Notes: generated by a model from the letters alone, not told the origin. A DNA stretch of 60,767 nt from an uncultured Lentisphaeria bacterium (GCA_913042885.1 CAJWLW010000002.1:1-60767), one strand, 5' to 3'; shown: positions 50,690 through 60,278, numbered from the stretch's first letter. Made by a program: numbers and translations.

Positions 50690-52228
50690 TCATCCTTGAT
50701 CGCTTCCGACTTCCACATCGATGCCGAGAATCGTTACGCTCATGTTTTCACTGCGCACAATCACGTCGTTCCTGCCGTCGCGGATGACGGCGGCTGGGAC
50801 ATGGAAGAGGGCAATCTTGCTTTGGCGGCAGGATGGCTGCTGGTCGTTGTCGTAGAGCCAGACGCGCCCGGGATCGTTCGGATCTCCCTCGGGCCCCGGC
50901 CCCACTTCAGCTGCCTGGGCGCTGTAACGACCAATCCGCAGCCACAGGTCCGCGGCCGCGTTGTCGCCGTCGAAGCAGACATGAACTGCAACGGCCAGTG
51001 GTTCGGGCACGGCGGCCAGCAGCATCTCGAATCGCCGCTCTGAATGCTTGGCGATTGTCACCGGCACCTGGTCGGGCAGGTCGAACTCGGCCGTCCAGTA
51101 GCCGGTGCCCAGGAGATGCAGGCGCGGTTTGGCACGGATCTCCTCCAGCGATCGCATCTCGCGCAGGCGCCCGAAGAATTCCTCGGCACTCGCCACCGGT
51201 TTGGCTTTGCGCCGCAGGAAGTAATTGAACAGTTCGACACCATCGGCACCGGCCGCGTAGTAGCCGGCGGCGAAGCCGCGGAGCATTTCGCAGCTGCCGG
51301 GCAGGTATCGCAGCGGAATGCCGTCGCGCTTGTCGGCGGTTACTTCGGCAGCGGCGTAGATCGCGATGTCCGGACCGGTCAACTGCCGGAACTTGTCGAT
51401 CGGCATGGTCCAGGCGGTTGTCACCATCGAGGTCACGACGATGCCGTCGACTATGCCGTCGCGGGCCCAGGCTTCGACATCGAATCCGAGCGCGTAGGCG
51501 GCATCGGGATCGGCCGCGATACGAGGGATCAGATGGATGCGGCGATCCGCCTTTGCCAGGCAGTTTCGCACCTCAGCAATAAATGCCGTCATGATCGTGC
51601 AATGCCGCTCTGAATCGCCGCGCTCGAAATAGTACGTGAAGCGGCTGAAATCCAGTTCGAGAACGTCAAAGTCGTAGCCGTCGACCCATTCGCGAATCAG
51701 CGACAGAAAATATTCGCGCACTTCGGCGTGTTCGTAATTGAATCCCTCGGAGCCCCAGTCGCGGGCGTTGACTGGCGGCAGGTGTAACTGCGGATTGTCC
51801 TTGTAGAAGCGGCTGAAGTAGTGCGAGTCCGGCCAGGGGATATCATGCATGTCATTCATGCGCATCGAGATGCCGGGCGTCATTGCCTGCTGTCTCGAGT
51901 GCGCCAGGGCTGTCGCCAGGTAGTCGCACTGTTCCGCCAGTTGCGCCATCTGGCTGACCGTGTGTTCACGTGCCGGCAGCGTGCTTTCCGGGATGTTGCC
52001 GAAAAAATCACGACCCTCTTCCCGATACCCGTCCCAATGCGTTTGCCATACTTTGCTCGGGTAGTTTACGGTTTGACCGTTCGGATTGATCAGGATCACA
52101 TCGGCGCCAAGGGCGACTTCTTCGACCATGCGTTCGACATGTGCCGGCGTCAGCGGTTCGGCCGAATTGCGAAAGAGATCGCTGCAGTCGAAGTTGTAGA
52201 GGACACGGTATTGGGGTTTCTGGGTCAT
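50690..52228 (-). CDS. Putative family-10-like glycosyl hydrolase
   Basis: This 512-residue protein resembles the family-10 glycosylhydrolase-like/GHL10 group (TIM barrel). Visible barrel features are RVLYNFDCSDLFRNS at the start, GISMRMNDMHDIPWPDSHYFSR, FNYEHAEVREYFLSLIREW, YDFDVLELDFSRFTYYFERG (with acidic Glu-Leu-Asp at a strand end) and GVELFNYFLRRK. The C-terminal ~120 residues form a beta domain (FDLPDQVPVTIAKHSERRFEML ... NDVIVRSENMSVTILGIDVEV). There is no signal peptide. The Glu/Asp pair near YDFDVLELD and in GVELFN are candidate catalytic residues. ATG 52228 was chosen; GTG 52234 is equally possible. It belongs to the minus-strand glycan block. Confidence 0.72.
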   Translation of the reverse strand: MTQKPQYRVLYNFDCSDLFRNSAEPLTPAHVERMVEEVALGADVILINPNGQTVNYPSKVWQTHWDGYREEGRDFFGNIPESTLPAREHTVSQMAQLAEQCDYLATALAHSRQQAMTPGISMRMNDMHDIPWPDSHYFSRFYKDNPQLHLPPVNARDWGSEGFNYEHAEVREYFLSLIREWVDGYDFDVLELDFSRFTYYFERGDSERHCTIMTAFIAEVRNCLAKADRRIHLIPRIAADPDAAYALGFDVEAWARDGIVDGIVVTSMVTTAWTMPIDKFRQLTGPDIAIYAAAEVTADKRDGIPLRYLPGSCEMLRGFAAGYYAAGADGVELFNYFLRRKAKPVASAEEFFGRLREMRSLEEIRAKPRLHLLGTGYWTAEFDLPDQVPVTIAKHSERRFEMLLAAVPEPLAVAVHVCFDGDNAAADLWLRIGRYSAQAAEVGPGPEGDPNDPGRVWLYDNDQQPSCRQSKIALFHVPAAVIRDGRNDVIVRSENMSVTILGIDVEVGSDQG

Positions 52229-52352
52229 TGTCACATTCAGTGTTCAGTTTTTAATTTCCGGGCCGATACGCTGGGAATCTATCCTGTATCGCACGCTTCA
52301 GCGCCCTTGATTTATCCCGGATCGAGGATGTGGGTACGATGCCGAGTTGAAT

Positions 52353-55190
52353 TCATATTTCCACCTCGAAACACAGTTCACCGGCTTGCAGGCGACGTTT
52401 GGTTTCTTCGTGAAAGTAGTGGGTCAGGTCTGGCGCGCTGTCGTCGGGATCATCCACGTCGTGAAAGAGAAAACAAGGATCCCGGTCACGAATGATTGCC
52501 ATCGACGTATCGATCATGTTGCGGATCATGAATACCTGGGCCATGGCCGGACCGACGCAGCCGTCTTCGATAATACCGCACTGGCGGAACATTACCTCGC
52601 TTTTCGTGACTTTCTCCGAGTTGAGATAGAATTCGCGGCGCCCGATCGGCTGCCGTTGATACCGGATGATGCGGGTGCTGCCACCGTTGTCCTCGATCAG
52701 ATGATCGACTGGCTGCATGCTCGGCAGGCCGACCCAGTCCTCGACGGCGTGCAGGCAGGAGTTCGGGCCCAAGCCACAGCCGAGCATCAGCACTTTGGCG
52801 TCGAGCTCATACAGTTTGCCGAAGGCGCCGTCGCGGCCGTATGCTTCCATGTTTACGTCGTCGCTGGTAAGAAACTCTGCCTGCCGCCCGATCGCGGCGA
52901 TCGAGTGACTGGCCGAGGCGCTGCGGCGCACACCGGGGCGCCGCCAGAATGTATCGGGTATGATGCCGACATCGCAGGCGGTTCGTCGCGGGTGATACGG
53001 TGGCCCGCCGGCTCCGGGAATAGCTATTTCCTTGCTGTAGGTGAAGGCCGGCATCACCAAGGTGCCTTGCGGGCCGACCGCATCGCGCAGTGCATCGATC
53101 ACCGCGTCGCTGCCGCCGGTCACGTATCCGAGGCTGGCAAGGGCGCTGTGGACGAAGAGCACATCGCCGCGGCCAACACCGAGGCACCGCAGCTCGGTCG
53201 CGATCTGTCGACGGGTCAAAGGCTTTTTCCAGCGAAGCGACACGTAGCCATAGCGCTCGAGGCGTCGCAGAGACCACAGAAAACCCGGAGCGACAGGCTT
53301 ACCGGTTTCATGCGTAACGAGCCGGTCGATTTCCTGCAGGTTACGCTTGCCGTCCATCCAGAAAAACGCCTGCAGATTGAGGAATCGCATGCTCTGTTTT
53401 GCTTCGTTGGCGGGTAGGCGCGACAGCCAGAACGGCGAGCCGTAATCGGCGTTTCGGATAGGGGTGACTTGCGGCAACAGCAAGAGGCCGGGCTGCGGCT
53501 GCAAGCGTCCGACATCGTTCATCGAGCTCGGTGCCTGCCAGTCGTCCGCAGTGGCGCGTTGGGGGAGGGCGACTGGCAGCGTGTTATCCAGTGATTGTCG
53601 TTCTGCGGCCAGCCAGCGGTCCAGGCGCTCGACCAGGACCCCTGTGTGTTGCCTGGCTTTCGCCGAGCGCGGCGCCAGCCGGGAGACGCTGCGGATGGCT
53701 TCACGCTGCCGCTCGGCCAGATAATCGACCGCATCGACACAGGGCGTCTTGCTCAACGGCTCGGTACCGTTGAGCTTGCCGACCAGTGACTTGACCGCTC
53801 GGGCATATGCGATGTCTGCAAGGGGGCCGGCGTCACCTGCATCTGCGGATGCCAGCGTGTACAGAAAGGCGCCGGCGGTGGCGGCGAAGATGCGATACAT
53901 CTCCGGATCGTGCATGGCTGCGACATCCCGGCTGTTGTGGCAGAGTCGTCCGACTGTAGCGTAAGGAAAGACTGTGGGGATGCCGTACACGGGGTCGCAG
54001 AACTGGGTGTCGCTCGGGCGGCCGTATCGGGTTTCTCGTGCCTGGACGGTTGTCGATCGCAGCCGCGCGTAACGATCCCACAGGTCGAGCATCAAGGCGT
54101 CCGTGAACGAACTTTGCACGTGCGGGTTGACGAGCAACTGCACCGGCTGCCCGGTCGCGGCGCGCGGCAATCCGACACAATCGAGATTGAGTGTGGCCAC
54201 GACATTGCGGAGTTCGCGCTTTCGGTCGTCGAGGTAGACGGTAGAGCCGATCCATTCCCAACCGGCGATGTGCCGGATCGATCGGCGCAGGGACGGCAGC
54301 CGGCGTTCCCTGATCAGTCGTCCCAGCGTGCCGAGAACTTCCTGTGCCAAAGCGCAGGCGGCCGCGTTGTCGTCGGCGCCGCACTCGAAGATGTGCGTGT
54401 ACACCCACACTTCCTCGTGTGACTTGTCCCGGCCGCGGAGGCGTCCGGTGATTGTGTCCGTCTCGCCCTCGTACAAGGTTGCGTCGACCTCGACGTGCAG
54501 CTGCACGGGGTGCCTGGATCCAGCCATGAGCCGGCGCAGCCAGCGACCGTCACCCGGAGTGAGGACGAAAGCCCACAGGTTCGTTTCATTCGCAGTCGGG
54601 CCCCAGTGCTGATCGGTAGCAAAGACGTTGTGCCAGGGTACGGCTTGATCGTTGTCGAGATGCGGTTCCGGCATCATGTCGCTGACAATCCCTACGGCGC
54701 CATGCTCGGCAGCCAGGGCCTTGGCTTCGCCAACGTAGCCATTGATCAGGACAATTTTGCCGGCGACATCTATCCCTGCGTACGCTTTGGGGCAGGCGCC
54801 GTCACCGACATCGACGAGGTCGGCAGTGATGCCGCCCGGAGGTGTCGGACTGCTCCAGCGGACCAGGTGATTGGGCTCGACCAGGTAGTCGGCGAGGACC
54901 TTTCCCTGGTACTTGCGTGGGGCACTGATCGTGACGGTGCCGGCGCGGGCATCCCAGGCCAGCGGCATCAACCAATCACCGACGACCGTCTTGCCATCGG
55001 CCGGTGTGGTGATTTTGCGGAGATCACGAAGTTTGTTGTCACGCATCAGGCCGAGCACGTAGTCGGCGGTCTCGTGATACCGGTCGTAGCTGCTCCAGCG
55101 GTCGGTGGTGTGGATGGCTTCGGCGTGGTTGCGAATGCGCTCGACGTCGATCTCGGCGATCAGCAGTTTAAGCAGCGCGTCGAGGTCCAT
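52353..55190 (-). CDS. M28-type peptidase fused to AAC(3)-type acetyltransferase
   Basis: This 945-residue fusion starts with a DUF4910/M28-type aminopeptidase domain (~1-480). It has a PA-like insert (DVAGKIVLINGYVGEAKALAAEHGAVG), the metal-site block YTHIFECGADDNAAACALAQEV and the GWEWIGSTVYLDD helix. Residues ~610-690 resemble a winged helix or PqqD-like adaptor (RNLQEIDRLVTHETGKP). The last part (~695-930) is an aminoglycoside 3-N-acetyltransferase/YokD fold: GVGRGDVLFVHSALASLGY, GTLVMPAFTYSKE, SASHSIAAIGRQAE and MLGCGLGPNSCLHAVED, including the catalytic His. YokD-like proteins need not be resistance enzymes; here amino-sugar or peptide acetylation fits better. Its ATG overlaps the sialidase stop (TGATG), so the two are co-translated. 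Confidence 0.85.
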   Translation of the reverse strand: MDLDALLKLLIAEIDVERIRNHAEAIHTTDRWSSYDRYHETADYVLGLMRDNKLRDLRKITTPADGKTVVGDWLMPLAWDARAGTVTISAPRKYQGKVLADYLVEPNHLVRWSSPTPPGGITADLVDVGDGACPKAYAGIDVAGKIVLINGYVGEAKALAAEHGAVGIVSDMMPEPHLDNDQAVPWHNVFATDQHWGPTANETNLWAFVLTPGDGRWLRRLMAGSRHPVQLHVEVDATLYEGETDTITGRLRGRDKSHEEVWVYTHIFECGADDNAAACALAQEVLGTLGRLIRERRLPSLRRSIRHIAGWEWIGSTVYLDDRKRELRNVVATLNLDCVGLPRAATGQPVQLLVNPHVQSSFTDALMLDLWDRYARLRSTTVQARETRYGRPSDTQFCDPVYGIPTVFPYATVGRLCHNSRDVAAMHDPEMYRIFAATAGAFLYTLASADAGDAGPLADIAYARAVKSLVGKLNGTEPLSKTPCVDAVDYLAERQREAIRSVSRLAPRSAKARQHTGVLVERLDRWLAAERQSLDNTLPVALPQRATADDWQAPSSMNDVGRLQPQPGLLLLPQVTPIRNADYGSPFWLSRLPANEAKQSMRFLNLQAFFWMDGKRNLQEIDRLVTHETGKPVAPGFLWSLRRLERYGYVSLRWKKPLTRRQIATELRCLGVGRGDVLFVHSALASLGYVTGGSDAVIDALRDAVGPQGTLVMPAFTYSKEIAIPGAGGPPYHPRRTACDVGIIPDTFWRRPGVRRSASASHSIAAIGRQAEFLTSDDVNMEAYGRDGAFGKLYELDAKVLMLGCGLGPNSCLHAVEDWVGLPSMQPVDHLIEDNGGSTRIIRYQRQPIGRREFYLNSEKVTKSEVMFRQCGIIEDGCVGPAMAQVFMIRNMIDTSMAIIRDRDPCFLFHDVDDPDDSAPDLTHYFHEETKRRLQAGELCFEVEI

Positions 55191-56449
55191 CAGAATATTC
55201 CCAGGACCGGGTTGTTGCCGTCGGTGCGGGATGTAAGCAGTGCCAGCACGTCTTCGGGCAGTTCGAGGGCGGCGGGGGATCCGGGGGCCGGCAGGATCTC
55301 GATGCCGTCGGCTGCGTCATTGATTTTGACGCGCAGCGCCCAGATCGCCTCGGTCCTGGCGTCATGCGCCGGGTGCCCGCCGGTGTGCAGATAAACGATG
55401 TAGGCGGTGCCGTCGGCCAGGACAATCGGGTGGCTGTAGCCGTAGACGCTCGGATCGACGGCGTACCCGTGCCGCTCGCCCGGGCCGTGCCAGGTACGGC
55501 CGCCGTCCGGGCTGAGGATGACATACAACCCGCCGAAATCGTAGGAGCCGTGAAAGCAGGCGAGCACCCCGTTGGGCATCAACAACAGATGCGGGTCGAA
55601 GAGATCGACGCCGACCGGCACCGGTTCGGTCCAGGTTCGGCCGCCGTCTGCCGACCAGTAGACGTCGCAATGGCGGCGTGACGCTGCGACGATGCGCCCG
55701 TCGGGCAGCTCGGCAATGGTTGTTTCGAAAAGATGGTGATCGGTACCGATGACCGATCCCAGCTCAAACGTTTCGCCGCGGTCGGGGGAGAGAAAGATAC
55801 CGGTCGACCAGAATTCATCGCCCTCGAAAATCACCTGTGTCGCCCAGGCGACCGTGCCGTCGGCGAGCTGGATGGCGCTGCCGTTGCCCATGCCGCCGGA
55901 TTCCGGCTGCAAATATCGTGGCTCCGTCCAGGTCGCGCCGTTGTCATGGCTGAGAATCCAGGCGGAGCGGCATTTCCTGGTGGCCGGCGCACAGAAGAAG
56001 GTGCAGAGGAGCGTACCGTCATCGAGCTCGACGATGGTCGGGTGCCGGTCGTCCATCTCGGTGTCGACCAGGGTTGCGGGTTTCGACCAGGTCAGGCCTT
56101 CGTCGTCGGAGGACATGATGTGGGCGCGGCCGCCGCGCGGTGCATAGATGCGCGGGCAGGAGAGACCGTCTTCGTTTTCCCAGCGTGCCTCGAAGATTTT
56201 GCGGCACACGGGGTCTGCGAGAATCTCCGGGGTCTGCGGCAGGCTGCCGTGCCAGTAGCCGCTGGTGAAGGTAATCAGCCAGCGGCCGCTGCGCAGTCGG
56301 GTGGCGCCGGCCCAGCCGACGAAGCCGTTGTACCCGACGTATTCTTCGGGCTGGTTGCACCACGGGCCGATCAGCATGCGTCGGCACATGCGGAAGTATT
56401 CAGCCTCGGGGGGGGTGCCGGTTATCTTGAATTCACGGGCATCCGGCAT
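55190..56449 (-). CDS. BNR-repeat sialidase family protein
   Basis: This 419-residue six-bladed propeller of the sialidase/BNR superfamily has Asp-box turns S-x-D-x-G-x-T-W/F at SSDDEGLTWS, SHDNGATWTE, SPDRGETFEL, SADGGRTWTE and SPDGGRTWHG. An N-terminal Arg-containing strand (GATRLRSGRWLITFTSG) is where the first active-site Arg usually lies, and an acidic ETTIAELPDGRI is later. No signal peptide is visible, and the catalytic Tyr/Glu pair cannot be confirmed. Exo-alpha-sialidase or a sialidase-like lyase is likely; other propeller glycosidases are possible. The stop shares a base with the ATG of the M28-AAC(3) gene (TGATG), implying coordinated use on a glycan or glycopeptide. ATG 56449 is the first in frame. 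Confidence 0.8.
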   Translation of the reverse strand: MPDAREFKITGTPPEAEYFRMCRRMLIGPWCNQPEEYVGYNGFVGWAGATRLRSGRWLITFTSGYWHGSLPQTPEILADPVCRKIFEARWENEDGLSCPRIYAPRGGRAHIMSSDDEGLTWSKPATLVDTEMDDRHPTIVELDDGTLLCTFFCAPATRKCRSAWILSHDNGATWTEPRYLQPESGGMGNGSAIQLADGTVAWATQVIFEGDEFWSTGIFLSPDRGETFELGSVIGTDHHLFETTIAELPDGRIVAASRRHCDVYWSADGGRTWTEPVPVGVDLFDPHLLLMPNGVLACFHGSYDFGGLYVILSPDGGRTWHGPGERHGYAVDPSVYGYSHPIVLADGTAYIVYLHTGGHPAHDARTEAIWALRVKINDAADGIEILPAPGSPAALELPEDVLALLTSRTDGNNPVLGIF

Positions 56450-56511
56450 GTGAGGATCTCGCGGAGGGCTCCCCCCATGGCTTTATTGCCGTGGGGGTCC
56501 AGCCTGCATGT

Positions 56512-57258
56512 TCAATACGCTGCGTTTATTTTGTCGTGGCGCGGTTTCCAGTCGGCGACGACGAGGCTACCGTTCGGGTCCGGGACCCATTTCGCGCTGC
56601 CATCGAAGTATACCGCGTTGAAGCCATCTTCATGAGCCTCGTACATCCAGTCGTAATTGCACACATAGGCGTACTGTCCCGGCCACTCGGTCATGATCCG
56701 GCGTGGGGTACTGTCGGCGTCGTTGACACCGCAACTGGCAACGGTAACCCCGTTCTGTCGAACAAACAGGCTGTGGTTATAATGTGAAAACGCGTTGCTG
56801 CCCATGGCCGGACTGCCCCAAAGGGAAATGCTGTAATCCATGTCGAGGTTGTACCCGTTGATATCACGTGTGCCTGACGAGATCCCGGTGCAGAATAAGG
56901 ACTCCAGAGTCGGCAGATACTCCTCGCGATACAGATATCCACCGTCGACAGGGTGGCCACTCACCCAGACGTAATTTTCACCGGTGGAGCCCTTGCAGTA
57001 GCCTTCGAGATTTCCCGGGGCGAGCTGGGGCATAATCCATCCACCCCAGTCGTCGGCATACATACTGGTGGCAAGCATATTATGATGGTGATTGGCCATA
57101 CACAGAATCTTTCTGGCCTTATTCTTGGCGCGACCGAGCGCTGGCAACAGCATTGAGGCGAGAATAGCGATGATCGCGATGACGACAAGCAGTTCTATGA
57201 GTGTGAACATCTTGCGCCGACGAAGCGGCTGAAGGACTGTTGATTTATTACTTCTCAC
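56512..57258 (-). CDS. Type II secretion-like pseudopilin (prepilin N-terminus)
   Basis: This 248-residue protein has a class III signal: a basic leader RRRKM, then FTLIELLVVIAIIAIL and ASMLLPALGRAKNKARKI, the characteristic Lentisphaera/PVC prepilin helix with Glu5 after cleavage. The globular part contains paired Cys residues (KILCMAN, LFCTGIS, ASCGVND, VCNYD) and the near-C-terminal strand NAVYFDGSAKWVPDPNGSL seen in DUF1559-type and H-X9-DG-type pilins. It is processed by prepilin peptidase and assembled in a pilus or pseudopilus. Start GTG 57258; an ATG at 57210 would remove the basic leader. It sits alone among glycan genes, without secretion ATPase or secretin genes in the window. Confidence 0.85.
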   Translation of the reverse strand: MRSNKSTVLQPLRRRKMFTLIELLVVIAIIAILASMLLPALGRAKNKARKILCMANHHHNMLATSMYADDWGGWIMPQLAPGNLEGYCKGSTGENYVWVSGHPVDGGYLYREEYLPTLESLFCTGISSGTRDINGYNLDMDYSISLWGSPAMGSNAFSHYNHSLFVRQNGVTVASCGVNDADSTPRRIMTEWPGQYAYVCNYDWMYEAHEDGFNAVYFDGSAKWVPDPNGSLVVADWKPRHDKINAAY

Positions 57259-57356
57259 GCGTCACGTCCGATGTGGTATCGTGTTGCCGATATCGGTTCG
57301 AGCCTCAGTCCTTTACGATAATGCCAAAGCTTGTTCCTTCATAGGTAATTCTGTTG

Positions 57357-60278
57357 CTATTTCTCCACCATCACGCTTATCGGCTTGTAGAGTCCGCCGG
57401 CGCCGGAGTAGTTGTCGACCTTTACTGTCAGGCGGTGTTCGCCCTGGCTGTCGAGGGCGCCGGTGACGTCGAGGAGAAAGGGTTTGGACCAGGTAATGTC
57501 CGGGTAGGCGGTGTCGTACCAGGCGATGAGTTTGCCGTCGATATACAGCCAGGCGCCTTCGTCGACGGCTTCAAAAAGTACGAAAACGCGTTTGCCGGGA
57601 GGCAGGTCTGGACAGGTGTATTGCAGATTGTACCACCCCTCGCTCAACCCCTTGTAGCCCTGGTCGTCCCAGAACGCACCGATCTTGATCTTCGGCAGAT
57701 CGGCGGTTGGAAAGTCTGGTTTGAACCAGCCCTGCTCGACGCCGATTCCCTGCGGGTCGTCCTTGAACCGCCAGCCGCCCAGCGGCAAGCGGGCGGCGAG
57801 CTCGAGGTCGTGCATGAGTTCCAGGCAATCGGCCCCGTCGATGTAGTGAGCCTGCGCCGGCGGTGTCTTGCCGAAGGCCGACTGTTTTTCGGCGTCGGTG
57901 AACTTTCCGGCCTTGGTCAGTTCGCGAATCTCATCGGCCAGCGGTGCCGCCTTCGGTCCTAATCGTTCGAGACATTCGACGACGTGATTCCTGGTGTTGG
58001 CATTCGTCGCGGGGTGCTCGAGCAGGTCGACCAGATTGCGCAGGTCGGTATCGTCGTTGCGGATACAGACCAGCGCATAGTAGGAGTCCGCTTGCCGGGC
58101 GCCGGGGTTGTCCCTGTCGGCGTACTGTTCCAGGGCCGGTACAGCCGGTGCCGCAGCCGGTCCGATGGCGGCCAGCGCGTAGATATAGCTCGCGTCGCCG
58201 GGGTTCTTTTCGTGTTGCCTGGTGAGTCTTGGCACCGCTGCAGCTGCAGTAGGGCCCAGCCGGGAGATGAGTTTGACAGCCGCGGCGCGTTTGCTTTTTT
58301 CCGGATCGTTGAGCAACAGAACGGCGGTCGGGACGGCCGGGCGGGCAAGCGCGCCCATGACGCCGAGCATCTCGGCGGCGCGGTCGGAGACATCCTTGAA
58401 GTTGTCGCCCAGTGCAATTGCCAGTGGCTCGATGACTGCGGCGGCGTTGGCGGAGGGTGACCGGACCCCGTCCGGCTCGCGCTTGTCCAGCGGACAGCCG
58501 ATGGCCCCGAGAGTGAGCAAGGCGCCCATGCGGACGTAGAAGTCCGGGTGCTCGAGTTGCTGGCCGATCATCAGGATGGCTTCATGCGCGTCCGGTCCAA
58601 TAGCTTCAAGGGCGTGGAGTGCCGGCATCCTGACCTTGGCATCGTTGAGAACATTCGCGAGTGCGGACACGGCGGGGGCTGCTCCGGCGCCCAGCTCGTA
58701 CAGCGCCCAGGCCGCCGCGCGCCGAGTTGCGATGTCGTTGCTGCGCAGTCCGGCGATACAGGCGTCCACCGATTTTCCGCGGAATGGTGCGGCCTCGTCC
58801 TTGACATGGAATATTGGCTGTGGCTTCAGCGGGGCGGCGGGAGTGAGCTTTCCGAGGTATCCTGCTGCGCGGTTTCGAATTGCGTCGTACGCCTCGAGTG
58901 CCAGGGGTGCGCCGTCGGTGACGGTCAGCGGCATAATCGGCCTGAGCCGGGTCCTGAGCTTTGCCAGCCATGCGCTGGCTTCCGCAGCAAGGGGCGTGTC
59001 GGGGTGCCCGGCCAGGGTATCCTCGAGCATCTGCAGGTAGCGGAAGTCGTCGACACCTTCACGGCGTGCTTCCCAACCGGTGAGCGGCATTGGTTCGTGG
59101 CTGCGCGGCGCGAACCAGGCATGGCGGTGTTGGATGTGATGATAGGCCCACATCCAGTTGCCGCGCAACTCGAGCGCCCAGGTATGCAGCCCGGCAAAGT
59201 AGCGCTGCCGCAGCGGGTTGAAGCCCTCTCGCCACATGGTGTACGAGTAGGTGAGTATTTCGATATTCATCCGGTTCGCCTCGGCCATCACCTCTTCAGT
59301 AATGATCCCGTCGCCGATCGACTGGATATCGCAGAGGTTGGGCACCGAGTAGCCGTAGACCGCGGCGATGTTCGACTGATCGATGCTCATGCGCATGGCC
59401 AGGCCCTGCAGCGGTGCGCAGGCGCGTTTGATACCGGCGTCTTCGAGCGGGTAGTGCGGTTCGTCGGAAGCAAAGCCGGCGAACTCCGGCCAGCCGTTTT
59501 TTTCGCGCTGGGCCTTGAGCCAGGTAATCGAGGCTTTCAGCTGCACCCAATCATCGTCGCCGGCGATCTGGCCCAAAAGGAGGCTGAGAGCGTGCGGCTC
59601 CTCAAACAAGCCCGCTTTCTTGGCCAGCGGCAGCAGCCGGTTGATGACATGGTGGTTTTGCGGTGGCAGCGGGTGAAAATTCGCCGTCGGATAAAAGACG
59701 CAAGCGGTTTGGCCGTGTGCGACCATGTCCCGGTAGATTGCCAGGATCGTTTCCTGTGGTGCTGCCATGCCGCCGAGGCGCTTTGGCAGCATGTCTTCAC
59801 GAAACCACATGCCGAAGGAGGCCCGTGGCCGTGGCAGCTCGAATGACCGGACGTTGACCTCGAGGTCGACGACTGTCTCGGGCCTGCCGGCGGCCTTGAT
59901 ACGGATTTTTCCGGCATGCACGCCATCCGGCGTCTGACGATCAGCATGAAAAGTCAGCCAGAAGTTGACGCTGCGGTCTTTTTCGAGCGCCTTGAAGACA
60001 TTGCCGCGCTGCAGGTGGATCTCGCTGAGCAGCCATCCCCTGACCTCGCCGGCTTCGGGAGACGCCGCTTCCAGTTCCTCTTTGATCGCCGGTTCGATAC
60101 GGTGATAAATGGTCACGTCCAGGTCCGACTCGACCGCCACCTCGATTGCCTCGATACCGTCCGTCAGTGCGTGTATGCCGAACTGAATCGACTCGTACTC
60201 ATTGCGAGCCAGTACGCACGAGAGTTTTTCTGCGACGATCTCTCGCGACGGTACGAATGCAGGCGACAGGTTTTTCAT
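57357..60278 (-). CDS. DUF4091/GH123-like glycoside hydrolase with HEAT repeats, 5' end at a break
   Basis: This protein is at least 973 residues long. The N-terminal domain opens with VLARNEYESIQFGIHAL, the usual DUF4091-associated strand. A TIM-barrel part follows with WPEFAGFASDEPHYPLED, whose Asp-Glu pair is the GH123-type catalytic set, and WMWAYHHIQHRHAWF. Residues ~540-810 are HEAT-like repeats (RRAAAWALYELGAGAAPAV, VRMPALHALEAIG, KRAAAVKLISRLGPTAAAAV). A C-terminal galactose-binding-like sandwich ends the protein. It probably attacks N-acetylgalactosamine-containing glycans. ATG 60278 has no ribosome-binding site and family-like residues (VVFEYS) continue upstream to the composition break near 60,322, so the true start is probably missing from this contig. 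Confidence 0.82.
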   Translation of the reverse strand: MKNLSPAFVPSREIVAEKLSCVLARNEYESIQFGIHALTDGIEAIEVAVESDLDVTIYHRIEPAIKEELEAASPEAGEVRGWLLSEIHLQRGNVFKALEKDRSVNFWLTFHADRQTPDGVHAGKIRIKAAGRPETVVDLEVNVRSFELPRPRASFGMWFREDMLPKRLGGMAAPQETILAIYRDMVAHGQTACVFYPTANFHPLPPQNHHVINRLLPLAKKAGLFEEPHALSLLLGQIAGDDDWVQLKASITWLKAQREKNGWPEFAGFASDEPHYPLEDAGIKRACAPLQGLAMRMSIDQSNIAAVYGYSVPNLCDIQSIGDGIITEEVMAEANRMNIEILTYSYTMWREGFNPLRQRYFAGLHTWALELRGNWMWAYHHIQHRHAWFAPRSHEPMPLTGWEARREGVDDFRYLQMLEDTLAGHPDTPLAAEASAWLAKLRTRLRPIMPLTVTDGAPLALEAYDAIRNRAAGYLGKLTPAAPLKPQPIFHVKDEAAPFRGKSVDACIAGLRSNDIATRRAAAWALYELGAGAAPAVSALANVLNDAKVRMPALHALEAIGPDAHEAILMIGQQLEHPDFYVRMGALLTLGAIGCPLDKREPDGVRSPSANAAAVIEPLAIALGDNFKDVSDRAAEMLGVMGALARPAVPTAVLLLNDPEKSKRAAAVKLISRLGPTAAAAVPRLTRQHEKNPGDASYIYALAAIGPAAAPAVPALEQYADRDNPGARQADSYYALVCIRNDDTDLRNLVDLLEHPATNANTRNHVVECLERLGPKAAPLADEIRELTKAGKFTDAEKQSAFGKTPPAQAHYIDGADCLELMHDLELAARLPLGGWRFKDDPQGIGVEQGWFKPDFPTADLPKIKIGAFWDDQGYKGLSEGWYNLQYTCPDLPPGKRVFVLFEAVDEGAWLYIDGKLIAWYDTAYPDITWSKPFLLDVTGALDSQGEHRLTVKVDNYSGAGGLYKPISVMVEK

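Noticed and set aside
50458..50787. Possible small plus-strand gene upstream of the GH32 gene
   Set aside because: A short hydrophobic stretch is visible, but its second half overlaps the family-10-like gene in antisense and there is no supporting start signal.
52353..55190. Antibiotic resistance gene call for the AAC(3)-type domain
   Set aside because: The domain is fused to a peptidase inside a glycan-degradation block and is YokD-like; nothing here points to aminoglycosides as substrate.
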